A DNA stretch of 64,000 bases from assembly GCA_015067005.1 (NCBI GenBank), contig SVNH01000005.1, forward strand, positions 98,694 to 162,693, written 5' to 3'. The DNA is from Ruminococcus flavefaciens (lineage in GTDB: Bacteria > Bacillota > Clostridia > Oscillospirales > Ruminococcaceae). Position numbers and translations under genes: made by a program. Under the pieces are notes generated by a model, which did not search any database, was not told the DNA's origin, and worked only from the letters and a program-made list of their open reading frames with translations. This document shows, in pieces, positions 9,076 through 18,569 of this stretch. The first letter of the stretch is position 1; the number at the start of each line of letters is the position of its first letter.

Positions 9076-10006
9076 TATAGAAAAACTGCAATTCTACTTT
9101 GGCTTCTCTTATGTACGCTATGCGTTTATCGTAGGAATACTCATTGCACTGTGTTCATCTCTGCTTGGAGTTACCCTTGTGCTAAAAAGGTTTTCGTTCA
9201 TTGGCGATGGTCTTTCTCATGTTGCTTTCGGAGCAATGTCGTTTGCAGCAACGCTGCCTGTTATGATAAAGAAATACGCTCTTGCTATAAGCGGTGAGGA
9301 TAAGCTCAGTCCGCGTATGCAGAGCATAGTAAGCTGGATAGCTAAACTGAATGATATGTACATAATCCTGCCTGTTACGCTGATATGTGCAATACTTCTC
9401 CTGCGGACAGGTCAGAATACCAAGATCAAGGGGGATGCCGCAGTTGCTATGCTGTCTGTCGGAGCACTTGCGATAGGTTATCTGCTTATGAACCGTTATC
9501 CTTCCAGAGCAAATATCAGCGGTGATGTTTGCAGTACACTTTTTGGTTCGACTTCTATCATAACACTGAAACCGGAAGATGTAAGGCTTTGCATAGTGAT
9601 GTCGGTTATTGTCATAGTAACATATATAATGTTTTACAACAAGATATTTGCTGTCACATTTGATGAGAACTTCACCAATGCGACAGGCGTTAAGGCTGAT
9701 GCTTACAATCTGCTGATAGCGGTCATAACAGCGCTGATAATAGTGCTTGCAATGAATCTTGTAGGCTCGCTGTTAATATCAGCACTTATAATATTTCCTG
9801 CATTGTCTGCGATGAGAGTTTTCAAAAGCTTCCGGAGCGTTATAATATGCTCGGCAGTTGTCTCTGTTTTATGTGCAGCATTCGGGATCATATCATCAAT
9901 ACTTTTTTCAACTCCGGTAGGCTCAACTATTGTTGTAGCTGATCTTGCAGTATTCATATTGTTTTCACTAATATCGGTATTTATCGGTAAACTCAAAAAA
10001 AGCTAA
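9068..10006 (+). CDS. Metal ABC transporter permease (ZnuB-like, ABC-3 family)
   Basis: Hydrophobic; LGVTLVLKRFSFIGDGLSHVAFGA motif of ABC-3 permeases. Confidence 0.92.
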   Translation: MSNIEKLQFYFGFSYVRYAFIVGILIALCSSLLGVTLVLKRFSFIGDGLSHVAFGAMSFAATLPVMIKKYALAISGEDKLSPRMQSIVSWIAKLNDMYIILPVTLICAILLLRTGQNTKIKGDAAVAMLSVGALAIGYLLMNRYPSRANISGDVCSTLFGSTSIITLKPEDVRLCIVMSVIVIVTYIMFYNKIFAVTFDENFTNATGVKADAYNLLIAVITALIIVLAMNLVGSLLISALIIFPALSAMRVFKSFRSVIICSAVVSVLCAAFGIISSILFSTPVGSTIVVADLAVFILFSLISVFIGKLKKS

Positions 10007-10018
10007 AGAGGTGCTATC

Positions 10019-10558
10019 ATGAAAATAAAAAGTTTGATTTCGGTATTATCTGCGTCGCTTGTATTCCTTACGGGATGCGGCAGTACTTCTTCTGCAACAG
10101 GCGGAACTATTGAAAGCTATCAGGCAAGTCTTACTGTTGCCGATACGACTGAGTATATGTCTGCTACGATGCCGGACAGCAGTGATGGCGAAATAGATAT
10201 TGACCTCACCAAGCTTGATGCCAATATGGTCTACGCTCAGGTAGCCGATATGGTGAATAACAGCGATTCTTATCTCGGTAAGACAGTAAAGGTCAAAGGT
10301 CCGTTTTCTTACTTTCAGGAAGCGGATGGAAGAGAGTTTTTTGCTGTATTGATAAGTGATGCAACTGCCTGCTGTTCTCAGGGCATAGAGTTTGTTCTTG
10401 ACGGCAGCTATTCATACCCCGATGACTATCCGTCTATTGGTACTGAAATAACTGTTGTCGGTAAATTCAATTACTATATAGAGGATGATTTTTACACCTA
10501 TTGTCAGCTGCTGAATGCAGAGATGCAGGTAAATGACAAGCTTACATGGGAAAAGTGA
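10019..10558 (+). CDS. Uncharacterised lipoprotein, last gene of zinc operon
   Basis: Lipobox LVFLTGCGS; conserved-looking domain YLGKTVKVKGPFSYF...GTEITVVGKFNYYIED reminiscent of an OB-type fold. Confidence 0.75.
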   Translation: MKIKSLISVLSASLVFLTGCGSTSSATGGTIESYQASLTVADTTEYMSATMPDSSDGEIDIDLTKLDANMVYAQVADMVNNSDSYLGKTVKVKGPFSYFQEADGREFFAVLISDATACCSQGIEFVLDGSYSYPDDYPSIGTEITVVGKFNYYIEDDFYTYCQLLNAEMQVNDKLTWEK

Positions 10559-10567
10559 TACAATGAT

Positions 10568-10604
10568 AAAAGTCCGTGAGTGATGAACTCCCGGACTTTT
10601 ATTA
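10568..10604 (+). terminator. Intrinsic terminator of zinc operon
   Basis: AAAAGTCCGTGAGT-GATGA-ACTCCCGGACTTTTATT hairpin with U tract. Confidence 0.8.
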
Positions 10605-10624
10605 TAAGCCGTGATTTTCGTATA

Positions 10625-10653
10625 TGGACAAAATTTGTGTTTTATGGTAAAAT
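10625..10653 (+). promoter_or_regulatory. Putative sigma-A promoter
   Basis: TGGACA-17-TAAAAT upstream of the GTPase/NYN gene. Confidence 0.5.
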
Positions 10654-10689
10654 GGTATCAGTCAGAATATTTGAGAGCGGAGCGTGAAT

Positions 10690-13245
10690 ATGAAAACGAT
10701 AACTGTTGGAATAACAGCCCACGTAGATTCCGGAAAGACCACACTTGCAGAAGCTATGCTTTACAAGAGCGGTAATATGAGAAAACTCGGCAGAGTTGAT
10801 AACGGGGATTCTGCACTTGATACAGATTCGATCGAAAGAGAAAGAGGTATTACTATATTCGCACATCAGGCTGAGTTTACAGCAGGTGATAAAAGGATAA
10901 TGCTTCTTGATACTCCCGGTCACGTTGATTTTTCAGCAGAAACAGAACGCGTTATGAGTGTTCTTGACTATGCTGTGCTTGTTATAAGCGGTACAGACGG
11001 AGTTCAGAGCCACACTTCAACTTTATGGAAGCTTCTTCGCAAGTATGAAGTTCCGGTGTTCATATTTGTCAACAAAATGGATCTTATTTCTGCCGACAGA
11101 AGCGCAGTCCTTGATGAACTTCGCCGGAGACTTTCCACAGACTGCTGTGATTTTTCCGGATCGGATGATGAGATATTTGAGAACACAGCAACCTGTTGTG
11201 AGGAACTCATGGAGAAGTATCTTGTCTCCGGAAAACTCAGTGATGCGGACATTGCAAAGGCTGTCTCACAGCGCAGGATATTTCCGTGCTGCTTTGGTTC
11301 GGCTCTGAAAATGGACGGGATAGAAGAATTCATCGGTGTACTGAGCAGATTTTCGTCAGAGCCGGAACGTTTGCAGTCTCTCGCATTAAAAGTCTATAAG
11401 ATCTCATATGATCCTAAGGGAACACGCCTGACTCATCTGAAAGTGAACGGCGGAAGTTTTTCAGTCAGGGACGAGCTTTCATATACAGATCAGGAAGGCA
11501 ATGAAGTTACCGAAAAGATAAGCTCTATTAGATTCTATTCCGGCGAAAAGTTCCGTACAGCTGAAAGTGCCGGAGCCGGTGAGATATGCGCCGTAACAGG
11601 TCTGAAAGGAACATACTCGGGGCAGGGTATAGGCAGCGAAAGGGATTCTGTCAGTGCAATGCTTGAACCTATCATGACGTATAAAGTCAAACTGCCTGAG
11701 GGGAGCAGTGTATATGACATCCTTGATGATCTCAGGAGACTTGAGGACGAAGATCCGCAGCTTCATATCGTATGGAACGAACAGCTGAGGGAGATACATA
11801 TTCAACTTATGGGAGCAGTGCAGCTTGAAGTCCTCGTTCAGCGCATTGAGATGAGGTATGGCTATAAAGTCAGCTTTGAGGACGGTGCTATAACTTACCG
11901 TGAGACTATCCGCAGCGCAGTTGAAGGCGTAGGTCATTATGAGCCGCTTAGGCATTATGCAGAGGTGCATCTTCTTATAGAGCCGCTTGAACGCGGAAGA
12001 GGACTTGTCTTTGCTTCCGACTGTCCTGAGGATGAACTTGACCGCAACTGGCAGCGTCTTATACTTACTCATCTGAAAGAGAAAACGCATTCGGGAGTTC
12101 TTACGGGTTCTCCTGTAACTGATATGAAGTTTACACTGAAGTCCGGACGCGCACACTTGAAGCATACCGAGGGCGGTGACTTCCGTCAGGCTACATACAG
12201 GGCGGTACGTCAGGGACTTCGCTCAGCAGAGAGCGTCCTGCTCGAACCATACTATGATTATGAGCTTGAGATACCGTCAGAGTGCGTAGGAAGAGCAATA
12301 TCTGATCTCCAGCATTTCGGGGCTGAATTTGGTCAGCCTGAAATGTCAGGAGAGATGTCAGTGATAAAAGGCAGCGCACCGGTTTCCGAGATCGGAGCTT
12401 ACCAGATGGAGGTCATCGGATATACAAGGGGCAGGGGAAGGCTGATATGTACCTTTTCCGGATACCGTGAGTGCCACGATGCTGAGCGCGTGATAGCTGA
12501 GATCGGCTATGACTGCGATGGTGATACTGAAAATACAGCTGATTCAGTGTTCTGTTCTCACGGAGCAGGCTATGTCGTTAAGTGGAATGAAGTTCCCGGG
12601 CATATGCATCTGCCTTCATGTATGACAAATAAGCTTCCGGAAGAAAAAACGGACTTTGCAAGAATACGCAGTTTCGCCGAGAAGACGGTCTCGGACGAGG
12701 AACTGATGGCGATATTTGAGCGCACCTACGGAAAGCTTGACCGTGATCCTCGAAGAGCCTTTAAAAAGACTAAAGCAGTTCAGCCCGATACCTCCAAAGT
12801 AAAGCTGCCGGAACATGAAGGACCTGATTATCTGCTTGTTGATGGCTACAATATAATTTTCGCATGGGATGAACTAAAAAATACAGCCGCAGAGAATCTT
12901 GATGCAGCAAGGGCAGAGCTGATAAACATGATGTGCAGCTATCAGGGATGTACCGGATATGAGGTAATAATAGTATTTGATGCTTACAAGGTCAAGGGCA
13001 AACACCGTGATATTGAAAAGTTTTATAACATCAGCATCGTTTATACCAAAGAGTCCGAAACGGCAGACAGCTATATCGAGCGTGTTTCGCATGAACTCTC
13101 AAAGAAGCACAGGGTATTGGTAGCTACCTCTGATGGACTTGAACAGATGATAATACTCGGCAACGGTGCGATGAGAATGACAGCCGCTGAACTCTACATG
13201 AGGTATAAGGCTGCCGGAGAAGCTATGAAGGAATACATGAAGTAA
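10690..13245 (+). CDS. TetM/EF-G-like translational GTPase fused to a C-terminal YacP/Rae1-like NYN (PIN-like) RNase domain
   Basis: GITAHVDSGKTTLAEAML, RERGITIFAHQAEF, DTPGHVDF, NKMDL (translational GTPase G motifs, TetM-like architecture); C-terminal YLLVDGYNIIFAWDELKN...VIIVFDAYKVKGKHRDIEKF...SIVYTKESETADSYIE (NYN/YacP). ATG at 10690; ORF track uses upstream GTG 10684. Confidence 0.85.
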   Translation: MKTITVGITAHVDSGKTTLAEAMLYKSGNMRKLGRVDNGDSALDTDSIERERGITIFAHQAEFTAGDKRIMLLDTPGHVDFSAETERVMSVLDYAVLVISGTDGVQSHTSTLWKLLRKYEVPVFIFVNKMDLISADRSAVLDELRRRLSTDCCDFSGSDDEIFENTATCCEELMEKYLVSGKLSDADIAKAVSQRRIFPCCFGSALKMDGIEEFIGVLSRFSSEPERLQSLALKVYKISYDPKGTRLTHLKVNGGSFSVRDELSYTDQEGNEVTEKISSIRFYSGEKFRTAESAGAGEICAVTGLKGTYSGQGIGSERDSVSAMLEPIMTYKVKLPEGSSVYDILDDLRRLEDEDPQLHIVWNEQLREIHIQLMGAVQLEVLVQRIEMRYGYKVSFEDGAITYRETIRSAVEGVGHYEPLRHYAEVHLLIEPLERGRGLVFASDCPEDELDRNWQRLILTHLKEKTHSGVLTGSPVTDMKFTLKSGRAHLKHTEGGDFRQATYRAVRQGLRSAESVLLEPYYDYELEIPSECVGRAISDLQHFGAEFGQPEMSGEMSVIKGSAPVSEIGAYQMEVIGYTRGRGRLICTFSGYRECHDAERVIAEIGYDCDGDTENTADSVFCSHGAGYVVKWNEVPGHMHLPSCMTNKLPEEKTDFARIRSFAEKTVSDEELMAIFERTYGKLDRDPRRAFKKTKAVQPDTSKVKLPEHEGPDYLLVDGYNIIFAWDELKNTAAENLDAARAELINMMCSYQGCTGYEVIIVFDAYKVKGKHRDIEKFYNISIVYTKESETADSYIERVSHELSKKHRVLVATSDGLEQMIILGNGAMRMTAAELYMRYKAAGEAMKEYMK

Positions 13246-13263
13246 GGAACAGTTATAAAAAAC

Positions 13264-13304
13264 TAAGCCCGGAAACTGTAATAACAGCTTACGGGCTTTT
13301 GATA
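13264..13304. terminator. Intrinsic (probably bidirectional) terminator between convergent genes
   Basis: AAGCCCGGAAACTGT-AATA-ACAGCTTACGGGCTTTT hairpin. Confidence 0.75.
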
Positions 13305-13320
13305 TATCAGAAATCGTTAA

Positions 13321-15024
13321 TTATTTGATGTGCTTCAAGGAATATACCCTCATATCAAGACGTTTCTCAAATTCATCCAGCGGCAGAGGCTTATCGAATA
13401 AGTAGCCCTGAGCAAAATCGCAGTCATTATCCTTCAGCAATTGCAGCTGAGCAGCTGTTTCAACGCCCTCAACGATACATTCAAGACCGAGTTCCTTTGC
13501 CATAGCGACAACGTATTTGAACATGACGCTTCTTGCACTGTCCTTGGATTCGCCGTCCATAGGCAGGAAAATCCTGTCAACTTTTAGCACGTTCCACGGA
13601 ACTACACGGATAAGATTAAGGGAAGAATATCCCATGCCGAAATCGTCAACAGATGTGCATATATTCTGCTTCTGAAGTCCTTCAACGATACGTTTCAGAT
13701 CCTTGAATTCAACGTCGGTAGTAGTTTCAGTGAGTTCTATTTCTATGTATTCATGAGGTACATTGTGACGGTCGATTATCTCAATAAGGTTATCAAGAAG
13801 ATTAGGGTTTACGATATGTCTTCTTGAGAGGTTCACAGAAACACGTACAGCCCTTTTGCCTTCATCGAGCCATTTGCGGATATGAGAGCAGACAATGTCC
13901 AGCATATGGTAATCAAGCTTGCATATTTCATTCGTCTCTTCAAGGATAGTAATGAATTCCATAGGCGGAACGATCTTGCCTTCATGGAACCAGCGGCAAA
14001 GAGCTTCTGCGCCGCAGATCTCACCGGTATTAGTGTTGACCTTTGGCTGATAGAACACATGGAATTCGTTATTCTTCAATGCCTCAGGGAATATCTTCTG
14101 GATCCTCTTTGATTTTTCTTTATCAGTAAGTATAATATCCGAGAAGAATATGATATTGCCCTGAGCGGAGTTCCTTGCGATACGCAGCGAATACATGATA
14201 CTGCTCATTATGTCGTTAGGAACTCTGACTGCATAGCCGTCAGGTATCTGGAAAACACCGGCGCAGCAGGAGATATGAACGGTGCTTCCGCTGCTGTCGA
14301 CTACAATTATAGCTTCGTTGAGGTATTCAAGCAGATCCGGAAGGTCGCTCTGGTCGCATATACATACGAAAGTATCGCCGCCAAGGCGTGAGACAATACC
14401 GCCGTCACCTATTATTTTCTCAATATGGTCGTAGTGACTTTTTAGAACGGTATCGCCGGCAGTTCTGCCGAACTCCTCGTTAACAAAAGAGAAATGGCGA
14501 AGATTGTAGTTCAAAGCAACTTTGCCATTGAGTCCTCCCGGCTGACCTTTCCACAATATGTAATTGAAGAATCTGCGTATGTTCTTGAATCCCATATCGT
14601 CATTGAAAGCAAGTTCTTCTGCAATTACCTGAAGCCGGTTGCGGCATATAAAGGCAAGAGCAGTCCTCATAGTCAGATCGACCTTGAAGAGCTCTTCTTC
14701 GGTGAGAGGAGGTTCATCCTCGGACATATATACGGTCATAGTAGAGATAGACATAAGTCTGTTAACGAAACGGACTGTATGTACTGGTTTATCAGGAATG
14801 CCGAGATCGTAGCTTATCATTACCTCGCCTACACCGCGTTTTTCATCGGAAGGGGTGCGGTAAAAATGCGTTATGCCTTTTGAAAGGCGAAACATGGAAG
14901 ATATCTCATTGAGTAACGACTCTATCTGAGGAATATCCGGCTTCTGATTAACTATCTGAGTTAAAGAAGCAAGTTGCTCGTAAAGCTTGTAAAAGCGAAG
15001 CTCTCGTTCAGCGTTCATAATCAT
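13321..15024 (-). CDS. GGDEF-EAL cyclic-di-GMP signalling protein with degenerate GGDEF
   Basis: RLGGDTFVCI at the GGDEF position; EALCRWFHEG, ELTETTTD, DDFGMGYSSLNLI of EAL domain. Confidence 0.9.
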   Translation of the reverse strand: MIMNAERELRFYKLYEQLASLTQIVNQKPDIPQIESLLNEISSMFRLSKGITHFYRTPSDEKRGVGEVMISYDLGIPDKPVHTVRFVNRLMSISTMTVYMSEDEPPLTEEELFKVDLTMRTALAFICRNRLQVIAEELAFNDDMGFKNIRRFFNYILWKGQPGGLNGKVALNYNLRHFSFVNEEFGRTAGDTVLKSHYDHIEKIIGDGGIVSRLGGDTFVCICDQSDLPDLLEYLNEAIIVVDSSGSTVHISCCAGVFQIPDGYAVRVPNDIMSSIMYSLRIARNSAQGNIIFFSDIILTDKEKSKRIQKIFPEALKNNEFHVFYQPKVNTNTGEICGAEALCRWFHEGKIVPPMEFITILEETNEICKLDYHMLDIVCSHIRKWLDEGKRAVRVSVNLSRRHIVNPNLLDNLIEIIDRHNVPHEYIEIELTETTTDVEFKDLKRIVEGLQKQNICTSVDDFGMGYSSLNLIRVVPWNVLKVDRIFLPMDGESKDSARSVMFKYVVAMAKELGLECIVEGVETAAQLQLLKDNDCDFAQGYLFDKPLPLDEFEKRLDMRVYSLKHIK

Positions 15025-15282
15025 CCCTCCAAATCAATATAGTAGATTCATAGATATTATACAACATATACATTGAAAAATCAATAGTTAAAATGTTAAG
15101 GATTTGTGATTTGTTATAATTTTAGAATAATATGCTGCTTTGTCTGTGCGGGAATAATTGTATAACTGTCCTCGGAAAAAGATCACAGATCCGCATTAAA
15201 GGCTCGGTAATTTCGTTAATGTGTACAAGCATTTAACGCTGAGTTTGTACAATATGTGGTTTAAAAAACATGGCAGCGGAGA

Positions 15283-15311
15283 TTGAATTTTGTCCGGATT
15301 TGTGGTATAAT
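15283..15311 (+). promoter_or_regulatory. Sigma-A promoter of peptidase gene
   Basis: TTGAAT (15283-15288), 17 nt, TATAAT (15306-15311); lies inside the over-extended ORF, supporting the start at 15339. Confidence 0.7.
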
Positions 15312-15338
15312 GGGAAAAACGGGCTGTGGAGGCGTAAT

Positions 15339-18300
15339 ATGAAGGGTATGATCAAACGAAATATCTCACTGCTGACGGCTGCTATTACAGCTGTTCTGCC
15401 GTGTACTCGCAATATAGGCGAGGTCGGAGCTGAACTTTCAGTAAGACCTTCGGTTGGACTGATCTCCGGCGATAATCTTGTAATACGTGGCAGCGCTTCT
15501 GAAAAGTATCTTGTCTCAGAGCCTGATAGTGCGCTTCCGGCTGTAAAGGAGTCTGCGGAGGATAAAACGGCAGACCTTCCTTCCGTATTCAGCCTTGCAG
15601 ATAAGGGGAAGATCACATCAGTGAAGGATCAAGGCGGATATGGGTTGTGCTGGGCGATGTCCTCGGCAGCTTGTGTGGAAGCGGACGTTATTGATTTTGT
15701 TCCGGATATTGATATTTCCGAGATGCATACAGGCTGTTTTGCAAATTATGATCCGGATGATCCGCAGGGGATTTACAGCAATATCGCAAAGGGTGAGAAC
15801 GGCTACGATGATTATCCTTCAGAGCTGCTCGATGCCGGCGGTTCATTTATAGAGGTTGTCAACCTCTGGTCGAAATGGCGTGGACCTGTCGCAGAGGATA
15901 GGCTGCCTTACGGCGAAACATCGGATATGTCTAATAAAAGGGTGAGAGAACGTCTCATGAATGAGGCGGACTATCACCTCAGCAGTGCTTTTATTTTTGA
16001 CTTTGATAAAGAGCGCTCTGACAGCGATGAGGTGAACAGGCGCATAAAGCAGATACTTCTCTCAGGAAAGCCTGTTGAAGCGGGTTATTATCAGAACAGC
16101 AAGTATATTGACAGGACACACATGGCAGTATACTCACAGAGATCTTCCAGACTTGCCAACCATTCCGTTATAATAATAGGATGGGATGACGATGTACCTG
16201 CTTCATGGTTCAAGGATACGCCGCAGGGCAATGGTGCATGGCTGATAAAGAACAGCTGGGGAACGGATTCCGCTAATGACGGATATTACTGGCTTTCTTA
16301 CTATGATACTTCGCTTTGTGATCTGGCTTATTATACCGTATCTGATAAAGACGATCATCAGTATAATCTGCGCTATAATACATACTATCCCGATCAGAAG
16401 CTAAGTGCGGATGATTCGGATGATGAAAATTCACCGGTATATGCAGCGAATGTGTTTGAGGCTTCTGAGACAATGATGATCGAAGCTGTCTCAACTTATT
16501 TTGCTGTTCCGGATACATATTATGAGGTCACATTATATACGGATCTCACGGACAGAACTGATCCTGTTTCGGGAACAGCATCGGCTTTAAAGTCTGGAAA
16601 ATGCGACTTGACAGGCTGCCTGACTATTGATCTTGACGATGCTGTATGCGTATCGGATGGCGAGACGTTCAGCGTTGTTGTGAAATACTATAATGATAAC
16701 GATAAATACTGTGCACCGGTCGAGGGATGTTTGTTTGCGGATGATAAGGAAACGGGAGAGCGTTCAACTATCCTCAGCAATTATAAGTTTGATATTTTCA
16801 GGGATAAAATGGATGCCGGAGTAAGCTATGTGAGCTCAGACCTTAAAGAGTGGACAGACACGCTTGAACTTGCTGAGGTATATGACGATGATACAAAGGA
16901 AGCTATATATAATATAATAGTAGATTCCATTTATGAAGGACTGCTTCCGGAAGACACTGCGCTTATGAAGAACGCGGACAACATGAAGGCAAATTTCAGA
17001 GAGATATTTGATTCTTCTGATATTGGCATAGCTGTCGGGAATTTTCCGATAGGGGTTCTTGGAAGCGATGTCGGAAAAGTAAGCTTTTCACAGATGTCCG
17101 GGCAGGTGAGCCCTGATGTTAAGATAGAATTGAAGAGCAATAATGGTGAACAGGTATACTATTCCGTCAATGACGGCGGATTCAGACCGTATACTGCTCC
17201 GATCGCAGTAACAGAGAAGATGTGTATAAAGGCGACTTCGGATAATGTTCACTATTATGAGCATGAGTATTATCCTGCTGTAACACAGATGAGTTCATTA
17301 ATGTATACTGACACAGAAAAGAGCAGTATATCAGGTGTGCTGAAAAATGTACACAAGAGCGCAAAGCGTACAGATAACGGCGATTACCTTATTGAGCTTT
17401 CGCCTTATGCCGAATCAACAGTAATATATGCTTACACAGGTGCGGAAATAGAGGAAAATCAGTACTCGATCAGCAGAAACGCAAAAAGTCAGGAGATACC
17501 TGTCGGATATGACGGGATCGATCTGCCGGTAGTTCTGAAAGATGAAAACGGTCATAACAGCGGGATAAGTATACATATAATAAGAAGACCGGTATCATTC
17601 GATACGGAAAAAGAGACTGTGACAGTACCGGAAGGCTGCAAATTAAGTATAGGCGAGAAAGAGTTCAGCTCCGGTGACAGTGTGAGCGAATATGCCGGTA
17701 TGACGCTCAAAGCAAGTATTGACGGAGAAAGCTATGAAGTCAGAGTTCCTGAACGTGCGAAAACTCCCGGTATGGAGATAGACTACCGTAATGAGTACGC
17801 CGGCAGCTTTTCAGAGGAACAGGCAAAACGAATCGAAATAGTCTGCGGTGACAAGGAAGAATACTCAGATAAAGACTACGTTTCGGCTTATGGAAGAATG
17901 GTCAGGAACGATAAGGGCGAACTCTCGATGCTGGTGATCCCGTCAGAAACCTTTTCTATCAGGGAAAAGAGCAGTGATGAAGCTTTTGCAAGCGAGGCTG
18001 TGACTGTAAGTATACCTGCAAGACCTTCCGCACCGGAAAAGCTTCCGAAAATGGTTTACGAGAGATCAAGCGGAATGCCGTCATTCGGCGGTGATAAACC
18101 TATTGAAGCGGGACGGATAGTTACATCAGTACCGGTAGACTGCGCTGATGATGGAAGAGAACTTGGTATCACAGATGAACAGCTTTCGTGCCGTCTGCTG
18201 GCAGAATATGTGCTTTCGGAGGAAAGTGACGGAAAAGTACAGACGGTCAGCTGGCTTGGTGTACCTTCTCCTGAGGTCGGAGTAGTATCGGCAGCAAGGT

Positions 18301-18566
18301 ATTCAGCCGGTGCGGACTGCTTCGCTTCTGAAGCGGCAACACTAAAGGCATATATGCTTGGCGATGCTAACGGAGATAATAGGATAACGGTCGTAGATGC
18401 GACGAGCGTACTGAAAGAATGTGCGATCCTTGCAGGCGGAAGCGGCAAACGTATTGATGAAGATAAAAGGGATGCGGTTGATTACAACAGAGACGGCAGA
18501 TTAACGGTCGTAGATGCAACTCAGATACTGATGCGCTGTGCTGAACTTGCAAAAAAGGCGGGATAA
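15339..18566 (+). CDS. Secreted C1A (papain-like) cysteine peptidase with C-terminal type I dockerin
   Basis: SVKDQGGYGLCWAMSSAACVEADVI (Q..C), HSVIIIGWDDD, WLIKNSWGTDSANDGYYWLSYYD (H, N); dockerin repeats GDANGDNRITVVDATSVL and VDYNRDGRLTVVDATQIL. RBS GGAGG before ATG 15339. Confidence 0.9.
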   Translation: MKGMIKRNISLLTAAITAVLPCTRNIGEVGAELSVRPSVGLISGDNLVIRGSASEKYLVSEPDSALPAVKESAEDKTADLPSVFSLADKGKITSVKDQGGYGLCWAMSSAACVEADVIDFVPDIDISEMHTGCFANYDPDDPQGIYSNIAKGENGYDDYPSELLDAGGSFIEVVNLWSKWRGPVAEDRLPYGETSDMSNKRVRERLMNEADYHLSSAFIFDFDKERSDSDEVNRRIKQILLSGKPVEAGYYQNSKYIDRTHMAVYSQRSSRLANHSVIIIGWDDDVPASWFKDTPQGNGAWLIKNSWGTDSANDGYYWLSYYDTSLCDLAYYTVSDKDDHQYNLRYNTYYPDQKLSADDSDDENSPVYAANVFEASETMMIEAVSTYFAVPDTYYEVTLYTDLTDRTDPVSGTASALKSGKCDLTGCLTIDLDDAVCVSDGETFSVVVKYYNDNDKYCAPVEGCLFADDKETGERSTILSNYKFDIFRDKMDAGVSYVSSDLKEWTDTLELAEVYDDDTKEAIYNIIVDSIYEGLLPEDTALMKNADNMKANFREIFDSSDIGIAVGNFPIGVLGSDVGKVSFSQMSGQVSPDVKIELKSNNGEQVYYSVNDGGFRPYTAPIAVTEKMCIKATSDNVHYYEHEYYPAVTQMSSLMYTDTEKSSISGVLKNVHKSAKRTDNGDYLIELSPYAESTVIYAYTGAEIEENQYSISRNAKSQEIPVGYDGIDLPVVLKDENGHNSGISIHIIRRPVSFDTEKETVTVPEGCKLSIGEKEFSSGDSVSEYAGMTLKASIDGESYEVRVPERAKTPGMEIDYRNEYAGSFSEEQAKRIEIVCGDKEEYSDKDYVSAYGRMVRNDKGELSMLVIPSETFSIREKSSDEAFASEAVTVSIPARPSAPEKLPKMVYERSSGMPSFGGDKPIEAGRIVTSVPVDCADDGRELGITDEQLSCRLLAEYVLSEESDGKVQTVSWLGVPSPEVGVVSAARYSAGADCFASEAATLKAYMLGDANGDNRITVVDATSVLKECAILAGGSGKRIDEDKRDAVDYNRDGRLTVVDATQILMRCAELAKKAG

Positions 18567-18569
18567 GCA

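Noticed and set aside
11479-12165. 228-aa minus-strand ORF
   Set aside because: Antisense shadow of the TetM-like GTPase gene.
10690-13245. Calling the TetM-like gene a tetracycline-resistance determinant
   Set aside because: The NYN fusion and chromosomal context without mobile elements do not support acquired resistance; function must be tested.
15270-15338. N-terminal extension of the C1A peptidase ORF
   Set aside because: Contains the TTGAAT-17-TATAAT promoter; RBS and signal peptide start at 15339.
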